Assembly (NCBI GenBank): GCA_900545315.1
Contig: UQYM01000042.1
Location: 1 to 18,183 of the forward strand
DNA: 18,183 nucleotides
Direction: 5' to 3'
Source of the DNA: an uncultured Alistipes sp.
GTDB taxonomy: Bacteria > Bacteroidota > Bacteroidia > Bacteroidales > Rikenellaceae
Below, piece by piece: positions 15,150 to 18,183 of the stretch; position 1 is the stretch's first letter, and each line of letters opens with the position of its first letter. The notes beneath the pieces are model-generated. The model had not been told where the DNA came from and did no database searches. It saw only the letters and a program-made list of their open reading frames with translations. Position numbers and translations under genes: made by a program.

Positions 15150-15172
15150 GAGATTCCTGCACTTTGGGAGTG

Positions 15173-15203
15173 CAAAGTTAACGCTTTCATTCTAAAAAAC
15201 AAT
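15173..15203 (-). promoter_or_regulatory. rplS: rplS promoter
   Basis: On the minus strand the -7 box TAACTTTG (15180-15173) is a perfect match. With a 19-base spacer it is preceded by ATTG (15203-15200), which keeps the TTG core of the -33 box. Predicted start near 15166. Confidence 0.75.
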
Positions 15204-15266
15204 ACCTTTTTGCTTTAAATCATCTTTATGCCCCCTCATTACCATGCAGATTAACCCCCTTTTACG

Positions 15267-15274
15267 TATCTTTG
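15267..15274 (+). promoter_or_regulatory. surE: surE promoter (-7 box)
   Basis: TATCTTTG is a perfect -7 box placing transcription start near 15281, about 18 bases before the ATG at 15299. That supports the ATG over the upstream in-frame TTG at 15272, which lies inside the promoter. No clear -33 TTTG is seen. Confidence 0.6.
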
Positions 15275-15298
15275 CCCAGCATAAAGCAAATATCAAAC

Positions 15299-16084
15299 AT
15301 GACCAAACCTCTTATCTTCCTAACCAACGACGACGGTGTCAACGCTAAAGGCCTGAACGCCCTGATTAACGCCCTCAAACCGTGGGGCCGTATCATCGCC
15401 GTCGCCCCTGAACGAGGCCAAAGCGGTATGTCGCACGCCATCACCATGACCCAACCCCTCTACCTCACAAAAGTCGCCGAAGAACCCGACGTCGAAATAT
15501 ATGCCTGCAGCGGAACCCCAGTCGATTGCGTGAAAATCGCATTCGACTCGCTCCTCCCCGAAAAAAAAGAGTTGCCAGACCTCATCTTCTCCGGCATCAA
15601 CCACGGTTCAAACTCCGCAGTCAACGTCCTCTACTCCGGAACCATGGCCGCAGCTATCGAAGCCAGTTTTTATAACATACCCTCAATCGGTCTCTCCCTG
15701 CTCGACCACGCCCCCGATGCCGACTTCAGCGCCGTCGTGGAATATATCCCCGACCTGGTCAACTACACCCTCTCGCATAAACCGGAATACCCCTTCTGCC
15801 TCAATATCAACTTCCCCAATCTGCCCAAAGAACAGATCAAAGGAATGCGCGCCTGCCGCCAAACCCGTGGCTACTGGAGAGAAGATTTCGAACGCAGACA
15901 AGACCCGCGTGGCAAAGATTATTATTGGCTCATCGGCTACTTCAACAACGCCGAACCCGACGCCGAAGATACTGACGAATGGGCCCTCAACCACGGTTAT
16001 ATCTCCGTCGTCCCCATTCAAGTCGATCTGACCAACTACAAACAGCTCCACGAACTTCAAAAGTGGCCGTTTATTGACCGGTAA
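15299..16084 (+). CDS. surE: 5'/3'-nucleotidase SurE
   Basis: A 261-residue metal-dependent phosphatase that dephosphorylates nucleoside 5'- and 3'-monophosphates in the cytoplasm. The N-terminal LTNDDGVNAKGL gives the metal ligands Asp11 and Asp12. Ser42 in RGQSGMSHAIT and Asn101 in SGINHGSN complete the site, and SGTPVDCVKIA is another family signature. Length fits the family. The ATG at 15299 is chosen over an upstream TTG because the -7 box overlaps the latter. It ends in a good terminator and is a single-gene unit. In many bacteria surE neighbours pcm or lpxB; neither is within the window. Confidence 0.97.
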   Translation: MTKPLIFLTNDDGVNAKGLNALINALKPWGRIIAVAPERGQSGMSHAITMTQPLYLTKVAEEPDVEIYACSGTPVDCVKIAFDSLLPEKKELPDLIFSGINHGSNSAVNVLYSGTMAAAIEASFYNIPSIGLSLLDHAPDADFSAVVEYIPDLVNYTLSHKPEYPFCLNINFPNLPKEQIKGMRACRQTRGYWREDFERRQDPRGKDYYWLIGYFNNAEPDAEDTDEWALNHGYISVVPIQVDLTNYKQLHELQKWPFIDR

Positions 16085-16111
16085 AATCCATACGAATACA
16101 TCATTCTCCTT

Positions 16112-16146
16112 AACAGCGCTCATGATCTCATGGCGCTGTTTTTTTA
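16112..16146 (+). terminator. Rho-independent terminator of surE
   Basis: AACAGCGC (16112-16119) pairs with GCGCTGTT (16133-16140). CATGA/TCATG pairing inside makes a long hairpin, followed by a T-run of seven from 16139. Confidence 0.92.
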
Positions 16147-16452
16147 TTGACAATTCTCGGCCTCGAAAGGAATGGGAAGAAATTTCCTGTTAGTCGCTTG
16201 TTTTTTTTGGGGGGGTAAGGGTGGCCAACTATTTGCCTGACAAAGCTAAATACGGGCGCCGCAAAGTTATTAATATGCCGCGAGGCACCTTCTATTGCTT
16301 TTTGCAGAGACCAGCAGACTTTTAATTTGCAAGTGTACGCTCAAATCCGACAAAATTCAGTCGGTTGCAATGTCATTTCACAGCAATCACCGCACTTGTC
16401 TGTATGCCTTGTAGCACGAATAAAGAGAGATCGACAACGAAGACAGCCAAAA
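16147..16452. other. 306-bp gene-free region between surE and the hydrolase
   Basis: No gene is supported. It holds a homopolymer junction of eight T and seven G (16201-16215) and an isolated -7-like box on the minus strand (TAACTTTG, 16269-16262) with no -33 partner. It also holds a hairpin at 16327-16370: CCGAC/GTCGG with an 8-base loop, flanked by two copies of the self-complementary TTGCAA. The hairpin could mark the 3' end of the minus-strand hydrolase transcript, but it lacks a T-run. Confidence 0.45.
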
Positions 16453-17388
16453 TCAAAGCCGTTCAATAAAATCTGCGATTTCACACGCAACTTGAGGTTC
16501 AATCCGAAGATCAGGCTTGACATAAGTCTCCATCTGAACCGCCATGTCTGTCGATACACAAGGCTTCAAAACATGGTTCATATTCGGAATAATCACCAAA
16601 TCCGCATCAGGACGAGCCTCTTGCAGTAACCGGGCATCCTCCACCCCAATCTGAAGATCCTTATCCCCCTGAATAATCAACACCGGGAGATCAACACCTT
16701 GCAACACCGTAACAGGATCCACCGCAAAGTCCGAGATCAAATAGGGCTGGACCGAAGGACGAAACAATGCATACAGCATCTGCGGCACCTGCTCCACCTT
16801 GCGTCCCGTTTTAAGAGTATCGATAATGGACGAAACACTTCCCAAAACCATCGGCGAAGTTTGTCGAATCTGCGCTTTCAAAATCTCATCGGTCGGTCGA
16901 CCTGCACCGGCCAATAATACCAATCCCGCAACCCGACTATTTCCCGCACTCGCCATCGTGCCAATCTTTGCCCCCTCGCTGTGCCCGACAACAACCACGC
17001 GATCATAATCCTTACTTAATGCTTCAATCCAACCTTTAGCATCATCCACATAGGTCGAAAGGCGTATATCCTGCTCCGGCATGGCTGACTCCACACTCCG
17101 TGCAACTCCCCGTTTATCATAGCGCAACGATGCAATCCCTTTTGCACACAGATCCTCAGCCAAATACCGAATCGAGTTTCCCTGCATCTGCGGATTGTTG
17201 CCATCACGATCGGTCGCTCCTGAACCACAAATCAACAAAACAACCACCTGCTTTGTATCCTGCTCCGGAGCCATTAACGTCCCGTAAACCTTACCCGTCG
17301 GAGTATCAATCGTCAGCTCCCGCTCTGAAGCCCTTCCCACAACCACACTCCAACACAAAACAAACAACCCTAAGAATATCGATTTCAT
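16453..17388 (-). CDS. Exported alpha/beta hydrolase (esterase/acyl-hydrolase type)
   Basis: A 311-residue serine hydrolase. The frame extends 25 codons upstream, but the ATG at 17388 is preferred because it opens a signal peptide (MKSIFLGLFVLCWSVVVGRA, cleaved near residue 20-21). The order is that of the family: oxyanion-hole segment CGSGATDRDGN (54-64), DKRGVARS, nucleophile Ser137 in GHSEG, acid Asp244 (or Asp242) in QGDKDLQIG and His272 in NMNHVL. Between Ser137 and Asp244 lies a lid-like insertion (about 165-225). The predicted location is the periplasm. The GSGxxDRDGN form is common in exported Bacteroidota esterases, but the substrate is unknown. It stands alone, with cysS upstream ended by its own terminator and no clear TAnnTTTG box found. 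Confidence 0.88.
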   Translation of the reverse strand: MKSIFLGLFVLCWSVVVGRASERELTIDTPTGKVYGTLMAPEQDTKQVVVLLICGSGATDRDGNNPQMQGNSIRYLAEDLCAKGIASLRYDKRGVARSVESAMPEQDIRLSTYVDDAKGWIEALSKDYDRVVVVGHSEGAKIGTMASAGNSRVAGLVLLAGAGRPTDEILKAQIRQTSPMVLGSVSSIIDTLKTGRKVEQVPQMLYALFRPSVQPYLISDFAVDPVTVLQGVDLPVLIIQGDKDLQIGVEDARLLQEARPDADLVIIPNMNHVLKPCVSTDMAVQMETYVKPDLRIEPQVACEIADFIERL

Positions 17389-17454
17389 ACCACAATCTTT
17401 ATATGGTTTATATATGAACCGTGAAAACGACTCATCGTCAAATTTGGTTATTTC

Positions 17455-17499
17455 CCAAAACAAAAAAGCCTGAACACAAAAATTTTATGTTCAGACTTT
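17455..17499 (-). terminator. Rho-independent terminator of cysS
   Basis: On the minus strand AAAG and CTGAACA (17499-17496 and 17494-17488) pair with TGTTCAG and CTTT (17476-17470 and 17468-17465), with one mismatch and an AT-rich loop. TTTTTTGTTTT follows. It starts 23 bases after the cysS stop codon. Confidence 0.88.
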
Positions 17500-17522
17500 A
17501 ATTTTATATCCTAACCGATTTT

Positions 17523-18183
17523 CTATTCTAATTCCCAATCGGTACCGTCCTTGCGATCCTTGACCTTAATGCCCAAAGCCGTCAACGAATCCCGAATACG
17601 ATCCGATGTCGTCCAATCCTTGGCCTGCTTGGCCTGCATGCGAATATCCAAAACCGTGTCGATCAACTGACCTAAAAGTCGATTGTTGTCTCCAACCAAA
17701 TCATCTCGCAGCCCCAAAATATCAAACACATACAGGTGCATCACCCGACGCAACTCCTCCAAATCAGCCGCCGAAATGGTCTGCTGACCATCATAAATCT
17801 GATTGATCATACGCACCGCATCAAACAAGACCGAAATGACAATCGGCGAATTCAAATCATCATCCATCGCCGCCTTGCAACGAGGCTCAATATCCGAAAT
17901 ATCTACACTCGAAGTCTCTGACGCCTTCAACTTGGACAACGTCTTCATCGCCTTCATCAACCGCTCGTAACCCTTCTCGGCTGCCTGCAAAGCCTCATTC
18001 GAGAAATCCAACGTACTGCGATACTGTGCCTGCAAGATGAAGAAACGAATGGTCATCGGAGCATATGCCTGCGCCAACAGCGGATGGTTGCCCGTCGTCA
18101 ACTGCTCGAACGTAATGAAATTCCCCAACGACTTGCCCATCTTCTGTCCGTTGATGGTAATCATGTTGTTGTGCATCCAATAG
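17523..18183 (-). CDS. cysS: Cysteinyl-tRNA synthetase, C-terminal part (5' end outside window)
   Basis: This is the last 219 or so codons of a class I aminoacyl-tRNA synthetase that charges tRNA-Cys. The frame stays open through the right edge of the window, where YWMHNNMITINGQKMGKSLGN is read. KMGKS is the ATP-binding KMSKS signature with Gly for the first Ser. It is followed by the stem-contact and helical DALR-type anticodon-recognition region (PMTIRFFILQAQYRSTLDFS, AMDDDLNSPIVISVLFD), ending in KVKDRKDGTDWELE. The N-terminal catalytic half with HIGH and the zinc site lies beyond the window. The internal ATG near 18176 is not the true start. Confidence 0.97.
   Translation of the reverse strand, partial: YWMHNNMITINGQKMGKSLGNFITFEQLTTGNHPLLAQAYAPMTIRFFILQAQYRSTLDFSNEALQAAEKGYERLMKAMKTLSKLKASETSSVDISDIEPRCKAAMDDDLNSPIVISVLFDAVRMINQIYDGQQTISAADLEELRRVMHLYVFDILGLRDDLVGDNNRLLGQLIDTVLDIRMQAKQAKDWTTSDRIRDSLTALGIKVKDRKDGTDWELE

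Noticed and set aside
16262..16269. Minus-strand TAACTTTG as a promoter for a small RNA
   Set aside because: There is no -33 partner, and it would transcribe straight into the surE terminator; probably a chance match.
17389..17463. Upstream ATG adding 25 residues to the alpha/beta hydrolase
   Set aside because: The added residues would precede an obvious signal peptide, which should be at the N-terminus.

Overview
The window reads as a piece of a Bacteroidales chromosome (phylum Bacteroidota). The evidence is threefold. Several intergenic regions carry the Bacteroides-type promoter pattern TTTG-N19-21-TAnnTTTG. Many exported proteins are lipoproteins whose cysteine is followed by Asn/Asp/Lys-rich residues. 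The families are typical of that order: BACON-like domains, M64 peptidases, the 'GTARSAAMGGAF' OmpP1/FadL-like porin, and an archaeal-type ProRS ending in FARAY. I cannot name a genus.

Layout. Positions 1-49 are the extreme 5' end of a 16S rRNA gene on the minus strand. It has a leader and two well-formed tandem promoters (about 244-274 and 351-381). Diverging from it is an M64 peptidase neighbourhood (690-8041, plus strand). Two adjacent paralogous lipoproteins (BACON-like, FN3 and M64 domains) each end in their own terminator. They are followed by an intergenic stretch with a possible M64 relic, an orphan periplasmic-binding-protein-like lipoprotein, a GNAT acetyltransferase with an unusual structured leader, and a third, shorter M64 lipoprotein without accessory domains.

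From 8069 on the region is mostly housekeeping. proS (minus) converges on the third M64 gene at a shared bidirectional terminator. It diverges from a lipoprotein with a coiled coil, a Trp/Tyr-rich tract and a Gly-rich tail, and that gene is followed by an OmpP1/FadL-like outer-membrane beta-barrel protein. A second bidirectional terminator separates the porin from a histidine kinase/NarL-type response regulator operon (minus). Then come rplS (minus, with leader hairpin), surE (plus), an alpha/beta hydrolase (minus) and the C-terminal part of cysS (minus, running off the right edge).

How it works together. The most distinctive content is the set of three secreted M64 zinc-peptidase homologues. 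All three have a HExGGH site, which spaces the two histidines one residue wider than classical HExxH. The two tandem copies also replace the acidic residue of the following 'DEY' with Cys. Cleavage of IgA or another glycoprotein is possible from family knowledge, but nothing in the sequence shows the substrate. I see no CRISPR array, tRNA, transposase, prophage or integrase.
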